DNA of 64,000 nucleotides from Limnobacter sp. GTDB lineage: Bacteria; Pseudomonadota; Gammaproteobacteria; Burkholderiales; Burkholderiaceae_B. Positions 1-8,305 of the stretch are shown in pieces. Positions within the stretch are counted from its first letter, which is position 1; the number at the start of each line of letters is the position of its first letter. Both the position numbers and the translations under genes were made by a program. The DNA lies in NCBI GenBank assembly GCA_029866125.1, contig JARWZZ010000007.1:124001-188000 (forward strand), written 5' to 3'. The notes beneath the pieces were generated by a model, which saw nothing but the letters and a program-made list of their open reading frames with translations, did not search any database and was not told where the DNA came from.

Positions 1-285
1 TTGGGCGATCTGCGCGGTTTGCCCCCCATCTACGTACAAGTGGCTGAAGACGAGCTTTTCATGCCAGACAGCTTGTTGCTGATGCGCCGGGCTCGCGAGT
101 TAAGCCTGGATTGCCATGTGGATGTGTGGAAAGGCATGTTCCATGACTTCCCCATTTTTGTACCCCGAATGAAAGAAGCCAATGCTGCGGTGATTGCGGC
201 AGCCACCTGGCTTAAAGACGGTGCTGTGCAGCGCCCCACCTACTACCGAGACAATATTCGCCAACTGCACAGTCCATTGAACTAA
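1..285 (+). CDS. alpha/beta hydrolase (HSL-like esterase), C-terminal fragment
   Basis: Only the last 94 residues are inside the window; the true start lies upstream. The segment PPIYVQVAEDELFMPDS followed by KGMFHDFPIF matches the C-terminal part of the hormone-sensitive-lipase/alpha-beta hydrolase-3 family, where the Asp after the VAEDE-like strand and the His of the GMFHDF segment complete the Ser-Asp-His triad. The nucleophile Ser is not in the window. It stands 37 bases before the acyl-CoA dehydrogenase gene on the same strand, so it probably belongs to the same fatty-acyl or ester catabolic operon, where it could release the acid or acyl substrate. The family is fairly sure; the substrate is unknown. 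Confidence 0.75.
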   Translation: MGDLRGLPPIYVQVAEDELFMPDSLLLMRRARELSLDCHVDVWKGMFHDFPIFVPRMKEANAAVIAAATWLKDGAVQRPTYYRDNIRQLHSPLN

Positions 286-322
286 TTTAATGTCTACCTC
301 AATATTCACCCAAAGGCCCACC

Positions 323-1465
323 ATGTTCACCTCCTACTTCAACGAAACCCATGACGAAGCACGCCGCAACATACGCCGCTTCGTAGATCGACACATCAAG
401 CCCAATATCAATGAGTGGGAAGAGGCGGGCACCTTCCCTCGTGAGATTTACAATTTGGCAGGCGAGGCTGGCATCCTAGGTATTGGCTATCCTGAGGCCT
501 TGGGGGGCAATTGTGAGGGTGACGTATTCATGGCCCTTGTGGCCACGGAGGAGTTGTTGGGTGCAGGTTCGGGCGGGTTGTTTTCCAGCTTGATGTCGCA
601 TGGAATTGCTTTGCCCCCCATCGCCAAATGGGGCAGTGCAGAGATGAAACAGCGAATCGTACCCTCTGTGCTGCGTGGCGAAAAAATCATTGCACTTGCA
701 GTCACAGAACCCGGCGGTGGCTCAGATGTAGCCAACCTTAAAACCAAAGCCGTGGATTGTGGCGACCACTACAAAGTCAGTGGCTCTAAAACTTACATCA
801 CCTCGGGTATTCGTGCGGACTATTACACGGTTGCAGTGCGTACAGGCGGCGAAGGCTATGGCGGCGTGAGCATGCTGTTGCTGGAAAAGGGAATGCCCGG
901 CTTTACCACCGGTCAGCCTTTGAAAAAAATGGGCTGGTGGTGTAGCGACACTGCGGAATTGTTTTTCGACAATGTGGTGGTGCCCAAGTCCAATTTGATT
1001 GGTATGGAAAACGCAGGGTTTTTGATGATCATGAACAACTTCGAATCCGAACGCTTGGGGCTGGCTTGCTATGCCAACACCTTGTCCGAATTGGCGTTTA
1101 ACGAAGCCCTAAATTACGCTAAAAACCGCGTCACTTTTGGCAAACCGCTCAGCAAACATCAGGTGATTCGCCACAAACTGTCAGACATGGCCACACGCCT
1201 TGAAGCCAGCCGAGAATTCACTTACCGCGTGGGTGCCAAAATGCAAGCGGGTATTCCAGCATTGAAGGAAGTGTCCATGGCCAAAAATTTTGCAACAGAA
1301 ACCTCCGACTTCATTACCTATGAAGCCGTTCAAATTTTTGGTGGGATGGGTTATATGCGCGAATCTCTGGTAGAAAGGTTGTATAGGGACAACCGCATTG
1401 CCTCCATTGGCGGTGGTACCTACGAAATCATGAACGAAATCATCAGTAAACAAATAGGCTTATAA
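323..1465 (+). CDS. acyl-CoA dehydrogenase (IVD/LCAD-type base position)
   Basis: FAD-dependent acyl-CoA dehydrogenase, 380 residues, the usual family length. It oxidises an acyl-CoA to the trans-2-enoyl-CoA and passes electrons to ETF. The LAVTEPGGGSD signature and the C-terminal helical FAD domain are clear. At the position where MCAD has its catalytic Glu (YEGT) this protein has IGGGT, but it has Glu243 in FESERLG, the location of the base in isovaleryl- and long-chain acyl-CoA dehydrogenases. I place the start at 323, preceded by AAAGG at good spacing, because an earlier ATG at 290 has no ribosome site and adds residues not typical of the family. It is followed after 2 bases by the MaoC gene. 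Chain length specificity cannot be read. Confidence 0.9.
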   Translation: MFTSYFNETHDEARRNIRRFVDRHIKPNINEWEEAGTFPREIYNLAGEAGILGIGYPEALGGNCEGDVFMALVATEELLGAGSGGLFSSLMSHGIALPPIAKWGSAEMKQRIVPSVLRGEKIIALAVTEPGGGSDVANLKTKAVDCGDHYKVSGSKTYITSGIRADYYTVAVRTGGEGYGGVSMLLLEKGMPGFTTGQPLKKMGWWCSDTAELFFDNVVVPKSNLIGMENAGFLMIMNNFESERLGLACYANTLSELAFNEALNYAKNRVTFGKPLSKHQVIRHKLSDMATRLEASREFTYRVGAKMQAGIPALKEVSMAKNFATETSDFITYEAVQIFGGMGYMRESLVERLYRDNRIASIGGGTYEIMNEIISKQIGL

Positions 1466-1467
1466 GC

Positions 1468-2355
1468 ATGCGTACCGATTACCCATTCAGGTTTATTGCC
1501 CACCATGTGTCCAACATCAAAAGCATGGGTTGGGCAGCCATTCGCAATGCGAATCCAATCACACGGCCATCCAAGTTGCCTGCTTTGCCGGTGCATCTGG
1601 CTCAAGAGGTGAGCCCCATTTCCAACATACTGATTGACAGTTATGCGCAATGGAGTGGTGCCACACCCAGCCGTTACAATGGCACCTTGCCCCCCCATTT
1701 TTGCAGCCATTGGGCCATGCCCTTGCTGGCCAATTTGGGCGGCCTGGCCCCTTACAATTTACTGGCATTGTTGAATCAGGGCTTACGCATGCAAATGCAC
1801 AAACCCCTGTTGCGCAATCAAGCCATTCACCTAGAAGGTAGCTTGATGGAAGTGATGCATGACGGGGACCGCGTCCGCATCCACACCCAAGTGCGGGCCC
1901 ACAACCCTCAAGGTGAATTGGCTTGCACCATCGACAGTTATTCCACCGTTCCGCAAAAAGGCAAGAAAAAATCCACCGAGCAAAAGGCGAGGGTGGAAGA
2001 AGAATTTGACACCATTGGCACTTGGACCGCTGAGGACAATGACGGCTTGAACTTCGCCTTCTTGACAGGTGACTTTAACCCCATCCACACCATTCCAATC
2101 GTGGGTAAACGCAGCCGTTTCAAAACGCTTATATTGCATGGTTTTGGGCAATTGGCCCGCAGCTATGAAGCCATTCTCAACACCGGTTACACCATTGGCG
2201 AGTTGGATGTGCGTTGGATTAAACCCCTCAACCTACCCAACCCTGACCTGCAAGTACAGGTTGGCCGAAGCGAAGATGCAGAAGGCTTCCGTGCCATGCG
2301 TTTGGTGTCAGCCGAAGGCGTATTGCACATGGTTGGCAAGTTCAAGGAGGAATGA
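1468..2355 (+). CDS. MaoC-like (R)-specific enoyl-CoA hydratase family protein
   Basis: Hot-dog-fold hydratase of the MaoC type, 295 residues. The C-terminal half contains the hydratase-2 catalytic motif, seen as Asp202-Phe-Asn204-Pro-Ile-His207, followed by the conserved LHGFG segment. The N-terminal half resembles a degenerate second hot-dog domain without the motif, as in double hot-dog hydratases. It would hydrate 2-enoyl-CoA to (3R)-hydroxyacyl-CoA, or act on a dehydration step. The gene starts 2 bases after the dehydrogenase stop and ends 3 bases before the thiolase homologue, so the three are cotranscribed. No 3-hydroxyacyl-CoA dehydrogenase lies in this cassette; the SDR at 8306-9136 could supply it, which is inference. 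Confidence 0.85.
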   Translation: MRTDYPFRFIAHHVSNIKSMGWAAIRNANPITRPSKLPALPVHLAQEVSPISNILIDSYAQWSGATPSRYNGTLPPHFCSHWAMPLLANLGGLAPYNLLALLNQGLRMQMHKPLLRNQAIHLEGSLMEVMHDGDRVRIHTQVRAHNPQGELACTIDSYSTVPQKGKKKSTEQKARVEEEFDTIGTWTAEDNDGLNFAFLTGDFNPIHTIPIVGKRSRFKTLILHGFGQLARSYEAILNTGYTIGELDVRWIKPLNLPNPDLQVQVGRSEDAEGFRAMRLVSAEGVLHMVGKFKEE

Positions 2356-2358
2356 TCC

Positions 2359-3651
2359 ATGGCCACGCACAAAGCAGTCATTATCACCGGCGTGCGCACT
2401 CCGTTTTTGGATTCTGGCGGCGCCTATTCACCGCTGATGACTTACCAACTGGGTGGTCGCGCAATCGCCGGTTTGGTCGAAAAAACAGGCATTCAGCCCA
2501 GCGAAGTGGGCATGGTCACCATGGGTACAGTGCTGCATGAAGTAGAAACCTCCAACGTGGCCCGCGAGGCCATGATTGATGCAGGCTTGCCTGCAACCAT
2601 TCCCGCATTCACCACATCCATGGCCGGCCTATCTGCCAGCGTGGGTTTTTGCAATTTGGTGGACATGATTACACTGGGCCGTATTGAAACTGGCATAGCC
2701 GCAGGTACCGAAAGTTTTTCGGACATCCCCCTGCGCTTGTCCCAGAAAATTCGCCGTGCTGCAATGAAGGTTCGGCAAAACTCCTCCGCAGGCAACATCC
2801 TCAAACACCTGGGCTCATTGCGCCCCAAAGATTTAGTGCCCGTGATGCCCACAGGGGCAGACTTCACCACAGGCAAAGTCATGGGTGTGTGTGCTGAGGC
2901 CATGGTGAAAAAATTCCATGTCAAACGGGACGACTGCGATCAGTTCACAGTGCGCAGCCATGCATTGGCCGTCAAGGCCCAACAAGAGGGGCATTTCAGC
3001 GACACCCTGATACCCGTCCACATTCCTGAGCTCAATGTGACGGTCACCGAAGATGACACCCCGCGAGCAGATTGCACCTTGGACCGCGTGCAAAAAATGA
3101 AACCCATTTTTGACAAGCAAGAAGGGGCCATTACCGCAGCGGGTTCCTCCCGGTTTACAGATGGGGCGGCAGCATTGTTGGTTACCAGCGAGGCCGCCGC
3201 AAAACGCATGGGGCTAAGCCCCAAAGCAGTGGTGGTGGATTATCAACTTTCAGCAGTCAAAGACTTACACAATGAAATGCTTTTGGGCCCAGCCGTGTCT
3301 ATTCCAACCCTACTGCAGCGCAACAATTTAAGCATGTCGGACATTGACGTTTGGGAGCTTCATGAAGCATTTGCTGCACAAATCCTAGCCAACTTGAACT
3401 GCATGCAACACACTGAATTTGCAGGTGAGTATTATGGTGGAAAGGTGCCCGGTGCTTTGCCCATCGAAAAACTGAATACTTGGGGTGGGTCATTGTCATT
3501 GGGGAATCCTTTTGCAGCCACCGGAATTCGTTTACTGACCACAGCCGCCAACCGTTTGGTGGCTGAGGGCAAACGGTATGCTGTGGTTTCAAGCTGCGCG
3601 GGTGGAGGCCTGGGTGCGGCAATTCTTCTTGAAAACGCAAACCTAAAATAA
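2359..3651 (+). CDS. thiolase-family protein of the FadI/HADHB type lacking the nucleophilic Cys
   Basis: A 430-residue protein that aligns by eye along its whole length with the beta subunit of the trifunctional protein (FadI/HADHB). The segments TTSMA, AGTESFSDIPLR, VRSHALA, LHEAF, NTWGGSLSLG and CAGGGLG are all in order. Two of the catalytic residues are changed: the nucleophile Cys of the TMAC motif is Gly90 (codon GGC) and the His of the GHP motif is Asn383 (codon AAT). His335 of HEAF and Cys413 near the C-terminus remain. Normal thiolysis through an acyl-enzyme therefore looks impossible. It may be a retro-aldolase-like, structural or regulatory thiolase homologue. It sits between the MaoC gene and the acyl-CoA ligase. 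The family is sure; activity is unknown. Confidence 0.85.
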   Translation: MATHKAVIITGVRTPFLDSGGAYSPLMTYQLGGRAIAGLVEKTGIQPSEVGMVTMGTVLHEVETSNVAREAMIDAGLPATIPAFTTSMAGLSASVGFCNLVDMITLGRIETGIAAGTESFSDIPLRLSQKIRRAAMKVRQNSSAGNILKHLGSLRPKDLVPVMPTGADFTTGKVMGVCAEAMVKKFHVKRDDCDQFTVRSHALAVKAQQEGHFSDTLIPVHIPELNVTVTEDDTPRADCTLDRVQKMKPIFDKQEGAITAAGSSRFTDGAAALLVTSEAAAKRMGLSPKAVVVDYQLSAVKDLHNEMLLGPAVSIPTLLQRNNLSMSDIDVWELHEAFAAQILANLNCMQHTEFAGEYYGGKVPGALPIEKLNTWGGSLSLGNPFAATGIRLLTTAANRLVAEGKRYAVVSSCAGGGLGAAILLENANLK

Positions 3652-3680
3652 TCAGTTCTACAAAACAAGAGCAACGAGAC

Positions 3681-5366
3681 ATGAGCAAACACGACTTTCC
3701 CACGCTGCTGCACAGCCTTGAGTACTGGGCCAAAACCACACCCAACCGCGTGTATTTCACGCAACCCATTTCAGCCACAGAACAAGTGACCTACACATGG
3801 GCGCAAGTGTTTGACCAAGTCAAACGCATGACCGCCCACATACAGTCTTTAAATCTGCCGCCCCACAGCAACATTTCCATCATCGGGAAAAACAGCGCGC
3901 ATTGGATCATGGCCGACTTGGCTGTTTGGATGTCGGGTCACGTGTCCGCACCCATTTATCCCACAGTCAATGCCGAAACCTGTGCCTACGTGCTAGAACA
4001 TTGCGAGGCCAAAGTACTGTTTGTTGGCAAAATGGATGAGCTGTGGAAAGTGGCCAAGGACGGAGTGCCCCAAGACGGCAGCATCCACCTCATCGCCTTG
4101 CCCTTAGCCCCAGAAATCAAAGGCGAAAAATGGGATGATATCCTCGCCAAAACAGAGCCCACCAAAGCCCCAGTGGTTCGTACCCCTGATGAGTTGGCCA
4201 CCATCATGTACACCTCGGGCAGTACTGGCAACCCCAAGGGTGTGATGATTCCATTCCGCTCCATGACGGCCGCGCTCAACGGCATTGCTGAAGCATTTGA
4301 CACCAATGAAAACGACCGCATGCTGTCCTATTTACCCTTGGCGCATGCTGCTGAGCGGGCCATTGTAGAGACTGGGTCTTTGTATTACGGCTTCAGTATC
4401 TTTTTTGCTTATTCGCTGGACACTTTTGTAGAAGATTTGCGCCGGGCCAACCCCACCGTATTCTTCAGTGTGCCGCGTTTGTGGACCAAGTTTTACACCG
4501 GCATTTGTAAAAAGATTCCCCCCCACATTCAAAAAATTCTGTTCAGCATTCCCATTTTGTCTGGCTTGTTCAAAAAATTCATTTTGAAAAAGCTGGGCCT
4601 TGCCAATGTGCGACTGGCTTTAAGCGGTTCAGCCCCCTTGGCCCCCAGCTTGATTCAGTGGTACCGGGACTTGGGCCTTGAATTGCTGGAAGGCTATGCC
4701 ATGACTGAAAATTTTGCCTATTCACATGGCGGGCGACTGCAAGACACAAGGGTCGGCTACGTTGGCCAACCTTACCCCGGCGTGGAATGCAAAATTGCGG
4801 AAAATGGCGAGGTGCTTGTAAAAAGCCCTGGCAGCATGTTGGGCTATTACAAAAACCCAGAGTTGACCGCAGAAGCCTTCACCGAAGATGGTTTCTTGAA
4901 AACGGGCGACATGGGTGTCACTGATGAAAAAGGGCGTTTGAAAATTACAGGTCGCGTCAAAGAACTCTTCAAAACCAGCAAAGGCAAGTATGTGGCCCCC
5001 GTGCCCATTGAAAACCGTTTGGGCGGCCATGCCTTGATTGAAGCGGTGTGTGTCACCGGCCCGTCATTTACCCAGCCGTTTGGTTTGTTGATGCTGTCCT
5101 TGGAAGGGCATCAATTGATTGAATCTGACCCGGCAGCAGCCCAGCGAGTCACACAAGAGTTGGAAGAATTGCTGACCTCAGTGAACGCACAACTTGAAGC
5201 GCATGAGGTACTCAGCTGCCTGATTGTGGTCAAGGACATGTGGACCATGGAAAACGGTTTCCTCACCCCAACCATGAAAATCAAACGCAACATCATTGAG
5301 GCGCACTACCTGCCCAAGGCCGAGGCGTGGGTAAAATCCAAAAAGGCTGTTATTGTTGAAGCCTAG
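3681..5366 (+). CDS. AMP-forming long-chain acyl-CoA synthetase
   Basis: Adenylate-forming acid-CoA ligase of 561 residues. It shows the P-loop YTSGSTGNPKG starting at Tyr177, the LSYLPLAHAAER segment typical of long-chain fatty acyl-CoA synthetases, EGYAMTEN (A5 motif), KTGDMG and the hinge GRVKELFKTSKGKYVAP. The C-terminal catalytic-lysine region is present at the end of the protein. It activates a carboxylic acid to acyl-AMP and then acyl-CoA in the cytoplasm or at the membrane. It starts 29 bases after the thiolase homologue and closes the cassette, ahead of a terminator at about 5.45 kb. The predicted role is to feed the upstream dehydrogenase and hydratase. The exact acid is unknown. 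Confidence 0.88.
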   Translation: MSKHDFPTLLHSLEYWAKTTPNRVYFTQPISATEQVTYTWAQVFDQVKRMTAHIQSLNLPPHSNISIIGKNSAHWIMADLAVWMSGHVSAPIYPTVNAETCAYVLEHCEAKVLFVGKMDELWKVAKDGVPQDGSIHLIALPLAPEIKGEKWDDILAKTEPTKAPVVRTPDELATIMYTSGSTGNPKGVMIPFRSMTAALNGIAEAFDTNENDRMLSYLPLAHAAERAIVETGSLYYGFSIFFAYSLDTFVEDLRRANPTVFFSVPRLWTKFYTGICKKIPPHIQKILFSIPILSGLFKKFILKKLGLANVRLALSGSAPLAPSLIQWYRDLGLELLEGYAMTENFAYSHGGRLQDTRVGYVGQPYPGVECKIAENGEVLVKSPGSMLGYYKNPELTAEAFTEDGFLKTGDMGVTDEKGRLKITGRVKELFKTSKGKYVAPVPIENRLGGHALIEAVCVTGPSFTQPFGLLMLSLEGHQLIESDPAAAQRVTQELEELLTSVNAQLEAHEVLSCLIVVKDMWTMENGFLTPTMKIKRNIIEAHYLPKAEAWVKSKKAVIVEA

Positions 5367-5443
5367 TCATCAGGCATGAGCTTGGGTCATCATTGAAAAG
5401 AAAAGCCTGATTCTGCTTTTTCAGTCAAGCTACCCGCTCAAAT

Positions 5444-5473
5444 AAAAAAGCGACCGCAAAGGTCGCTTTTTTT
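5444..5473. terminator. bidirectional intrinsic terminator
   Basis: The stem GCGACC/GGTCGC with the loop GCAAA is flanked by an A-run on the left and seven T on the right, so it can work in both directions. It separates the acyl-CoA ligase gene on the plus strand from the small Lys-rich gene on the minus strand. Confidence 0.9.
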
Positions 5474-5490
5474 ACTTCGAAACAAAGAAT

Positions 5491-5664
5491 TTACTTCTTT
5501 ACTTCTTCTTTCTTCATGTCTTTCTTTTCGTCTTTCTTAGCATCTTTCTTTTCTTCTTTCATTTCCTTCTTCTCGCCTTCTTTAGGCGCAGCAGCGTGAC
5601 CACCAGCAAACGCTGCGGTTGAAGCGAATACAGACACCAGCAATACAGATAGCAGTTTCTTCAT
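5491..5664 (-). CDS. small exported Lys/Glu-rich protein (MXKDX-repeat-like)
   Basis: A 57-residue protein with a clear Sec signal peptide (MKKLLSVLLVSVFASTAAFA, residues 1-20). The mature part of 37 residues is almost only Lys, Glu, Asp and Met in a KKDxKKDE-like pattern, which would form a highly charged helix. It resembles the short pentapeptide MXKDX repeat proteins found in Burkholderiales, whose function is unknown to me. The start at 5664 is chosen because GGAGA lies 5-9 bases upstream and the signal peptide begins there; the longer frame adds 14 unrelated residues. An 18-bp perfect palindrome lies 26 bases upstream of the start. Existence as a gene is likely; its function is not known. 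Confidence 0.75.
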   Translation of the reverse strand: MKKLLSVLLVSVFASTAAFAGGHAAAPKEGEKKEMKEEKKDAKKDEKKDMKKEEVKK

Positions 5665-5689
5665 TCTCAATCTCCAGGAAATACATAGA

Positions 5690-5707
5690 ATTGCACAGAT
5701 GTGCAAT
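5690..5707. promoter_or_regulatory. 18-bp perfect palindrome upstream of the small Lys-rich gene
   Basis: ATTGCACA-GA-TGTGCAAT is a perfect inverted repeat with 8-bp arms. It lies just upstream of the ribosome site of the gene at 5491-5664. Further out are a shorter repeat TTGAC-ATG-GTCAA (5734-5746) and distant 7-bp arms AGTAACG (5710-5716) and CGTTACT (5753-5759). This is probably a dimeric regulator site or an mRNA hairpin; I do not recognise the regulator. Confidence 0.55.
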
Positions 5708-5865
5708 CCAGTAACGACCCACGGTGGCTTTGGTTGACATGGTCAATACAAGCGTTACTCGCAGAACAAAATCATTACTGCGCTAATTTAACCTGAATTC
5801 TGATTGCCAAGTGCAAACAGTGGCATTATTTGTCGTCAATGTTGCGTCAGGGTTAAGGTGGTCAA

Positions 5866-7137
5866 TTGGAAAGACTGAGAGGGAAGGTGATTGGAGTCTT
5901 CACAAGGGTGGTTTTTCTTACCCTGCTAGGCACCAGCAGTTTGACGACACCCGTGCTGGCCGCACCGTATACACCCACAAGCAAAGACCAAGTGGTGGAA
6001 AAGCTGCCAGCCCGCGCCAATACGCCCGAACTTAAAAAGGTGGCTCGTCTTAAAAAGCAGCTGTCCATTCAGCCCAATGACATGGCTGTAGCGTTTGACC
6101 TTATCGAAGCTTATTTTGATGCAGCCTTGGCCACTGGCGAGCCCCGTTACATTGGCTACGCCCGCGCAGTGTTCGAACCTCGGTTCCCGCAGCAGCAAAG
6201 CAATGCCGACTGGTGGTACCTGTCTGGCTTGCTGGTTCAGTACACCCATCAATTTGATCAAGCCCACCAAGCTTTTGACAAGGCCATCAACCTCAAGCCC
6301 GACCACTTGGCCGCCATGTCATGGAAGTCTGCCTTGTGGATGGTGGAAGGCAAGTACGCTCAAGCCAAGGCCATGTGTGCGAAACTTCAACCCTACGCAT
6401 CCGCTTTGAATGCAGCCGGTTGCACTGCCTTTGCCGATGCTGGAATGGGGCAGCTGCCTGCAGCCTATCAAGGCTTAAAAAGCCAGTTTGAACAACATCA
6501 GGCCGATTCAAGCGATGGTTTGCGGCTTTGGGCTTTAACACGCCTGGCCGAAATGGCTGAGCGCCAAGGTTTGACCCAAGAGGCCGAGCAGCATTACCAA
6601 CAAGCCTTGCAAGTAGGCGTAACTGACCAGTATTTGCTCGGGGCTTATGCAGATTTTCTGCTTCATCAAAAGCGGGGTGCTGACGCCCTGGTGTTGCTCA
6701 AAGATTGGGAGGCTTCCGATATCTTGTTAATGCGTATGGCCCAAGCGGCGCAGCAAACTGGCGACCCTCGTTTGAAAACTTTCGAGAAAGATTTACGCGA
6801 TCGTTTTGAAGCCATGAGCAAACGTGGTGAGCAATTGCATGAGCAGGAAGAAGCCCGGTTTTTGCTGTTTCTAGACAACAAGCCGCAAATGGCATTTCAA
6901 AAAGCAGTGCACAATTATTCTGAAAAGCGCCAGCGAGAACCCCGTGATCTTGAAATCCTCTTGCAGGCGGCAGCCGCCATTCAGGCCAATGCGGGTAACA
7001 ACCCGGTGGTTCAGCAAGTGCATGAATGGGTAAAAACCACTGGTTTTGAGGATGTAAGGTTAAGCCCATGGATTGAGAAGACCACAGGCCAAACCGCCAA
7101 AGCAGAGTCTGCCCCACCAACCGGAGGCCGACCATGA
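5866..7137 (+). CDS. exported tetratricopeptide-repeat protein
   Basis: A 423-residue protein with an N-terminal hydrophobic segment ending near VLAAPYTP (residues 13-33), read as a signal peptide, followed by TPR-like helical repeats. The clearest repeat is WWYLSGLLVQYTHQFDQAHQ with AFDKAINLKPDHLAA next to it, and further repeats follow to about residue 330. TPR domains bind partner proteins. The start is TTG at 5866 with AAGGTGG upstream; GTG at 5887 is a reasonable alternative. Its stop overlaps the start of the HupE/UreJ-like gene by ATGA, so the two are translationally coupled and probably act together in the envelope. No enzymatic motif is seen. Confidence 0.75.
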   Translation: MERLRGKVIGVFTRVVFLTLLGTSSLTTPVLAAPYTPTSKDQVVEKLPARANTPELKKVARLKKQLSIQPNDMAVAFDLIEAYFDAALATGEPRYIGYARAVFEPRFPQQQSNADWWYLSGLLVQYTHQFDQAHQAFDKAINLKPDHLAAMSWKSALWMVEGKYAQAKAMCAKLQPYASALNAAGCTAFADAGMGQLPAAYQGLKSQFEQHQADSSDGLRLWALTRLAEMAERQGLTQEAEQHYQQALQVGVTDQYLLGAYADFLLHQKRGADALVLLKDWEASDILLMRMAQAAQQTGDPRLKTFEKDLRDRFEAMSKRGEQLHEQEEARFLLFLDNKPQMAFQKAVHNYSEKRQREPRDLEILLQAAAAIQANAGNNPVVQQVHEWVKTTGFEDVRLSPWIEKTTGQTAKAESAPPTGGRP

Positions 7138-8303
7138 TCACGACCCTGCGCACGCTATTGATGGGTTTGATTTTGCTTGCAGGTTTGATGCAAACCACCC
7201 CAAGTCATGCCCACAAACCATCCGACAGCTACCTCAGCTTTGACCTTCAGCAAGGTTCAAACGAATTTGCTCTGCGGTGGGACATTGCCCTGCGAGACCT
7301 TGATTTTGCCTTGGATTTGGACACCGACCAAAGCGGAGATTTGACTTGGGGAGAGGTGCAAGCCGCTGAGGCCCGCGCCACCGAGTTTGCATTAAGCTTG
7401 CTCACCGTCAAGGCCAACAACGAAGAGGGCGCGGCGTGTACACTCAGCCCCCAAAAGCCCGCGCAGCTGGACCAACACAGCGATGGCACTTATTTGGTTT
7501 TGTGGTTAAACGGCCAATGCGAGGGTACCCCCAGAAAAGGGCTAATGACCGAGTACAGGCTTTTCTTTGACTTGGACCCCACCCACCGTGGTTTGGCCCA
7601 ATGGACAGTGGAAGGCAAGCCAAGTGGCTCAGTGTTGTTGCGCCCCGAGGCAAAAACAGCCTTGCTTAGCTTCGAAGAGCAATCGCTATATGACACCACC
7701 TTGGACTACATCAAAGAAGGTGTGTGGCACATCTGGATTGGAATTGACCACATCCTGTTTTTACTGGCTTTGCTGCTGCCCGCTGTGTTGGTGCGTTACC
7801 GTGACCACTGGCGTGGCGTTGAAGCCTTGCCTGTTGCTGTAAAAGACATCGTGAAGGTGGTGACTGCATTCACAGTGGCCCATTCCATCACCCTCAGTTT
7901 GGCTGCATTGGAAGTTGTTCAACTGCCATCCAAGTGGGTCGAGTCAACGATTGCCCTTTCAGTGGTTTTGGTGGCTTTGAACAATCTACGCGGCTCGGTC
8001 CATGCGCGTCGTTGGGTGATCGCGTTTGCCTTTGGCCTGCTGCACGGGTTTGGTTTTGCATCGGTGCTGGCTGATTTGGGCTTGCCCACCCAACTGCTCA
8101 CCGTGGCATTGCTCAGTTTTAACGTGGGTGTTGAGCTGGGGCAACTGGCCATTGTGTTGCTTGTTATGCCGGTGGCTTACGCCTTGCGAAACACCCGTTT
8201 TTACCGAATAGGCATCTTGCAAGGCGGCTCCATTGTTGTAGCAATCATTGCCGCCATTTGGACTTACGAGCGCATCACAGGCACCGTGGTTTTAGGGCTG
8301 TAA
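7134..8303 (+). CDS. HupE/UreJ-family membrane protein with periplasmic EF-hand domain
   Basis: A 389-residue protein with three parts: a signal-like segment (1-26, ending in the SHAH region), a soluble extracytoplasmic domain of about 170 residues, and a six-helix membrane domain beginning near GVWHIWIGIDHILFLLAL. That HxxxGxDH signature marks HupE/UreJ_2, a family linked to nickel or cobalt transport. The soluble domain contains a perfect 12-residue EF-hand loop, Asp63 to Glu74 (DTDQSGDLTWGE), which suggests Ca2+ sensing or binding. The gene overlaps the TPR gene upstream by ATGA. The substrate is unproven, because no urease or hydrogenase genes are nearby. Confidence 0.8.
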   Translation: MITTLRTLLMGLILLAGLMQTTPSHAHKPSDSYLSFDLQQGSNEFALRWDIALRDLDFALDLDTDQSGDLTWGEVQAAEARATEFALSLLTVKANNEEGAACTLSPQKPAQLDQHSDGTYLVLWLNGQCEGTPRKGLMTEYRLFFDLDPTHRGLAQWTVEGKPSGSVLLRPEAKTALLSFEEQSLYDTTLDYIKEGVWHIWIGIDHILFLLALLLPAVLVRYRDHWRGVEALPVAVKDIVKVVTAFTVAHSITLSLAALEVVQLPSKWVESTIALSVVLVALNNLRGSVHARRWVIAFAFGLLHGFGFASVLADLGLPTQLLTVALLSFNVGVELGQLAIVLLVMPVAYALRNTRFYRIGILQGGSIVVAIIAAIWTYERITGTVVLGL

Positions 8304-8305
8304 GT

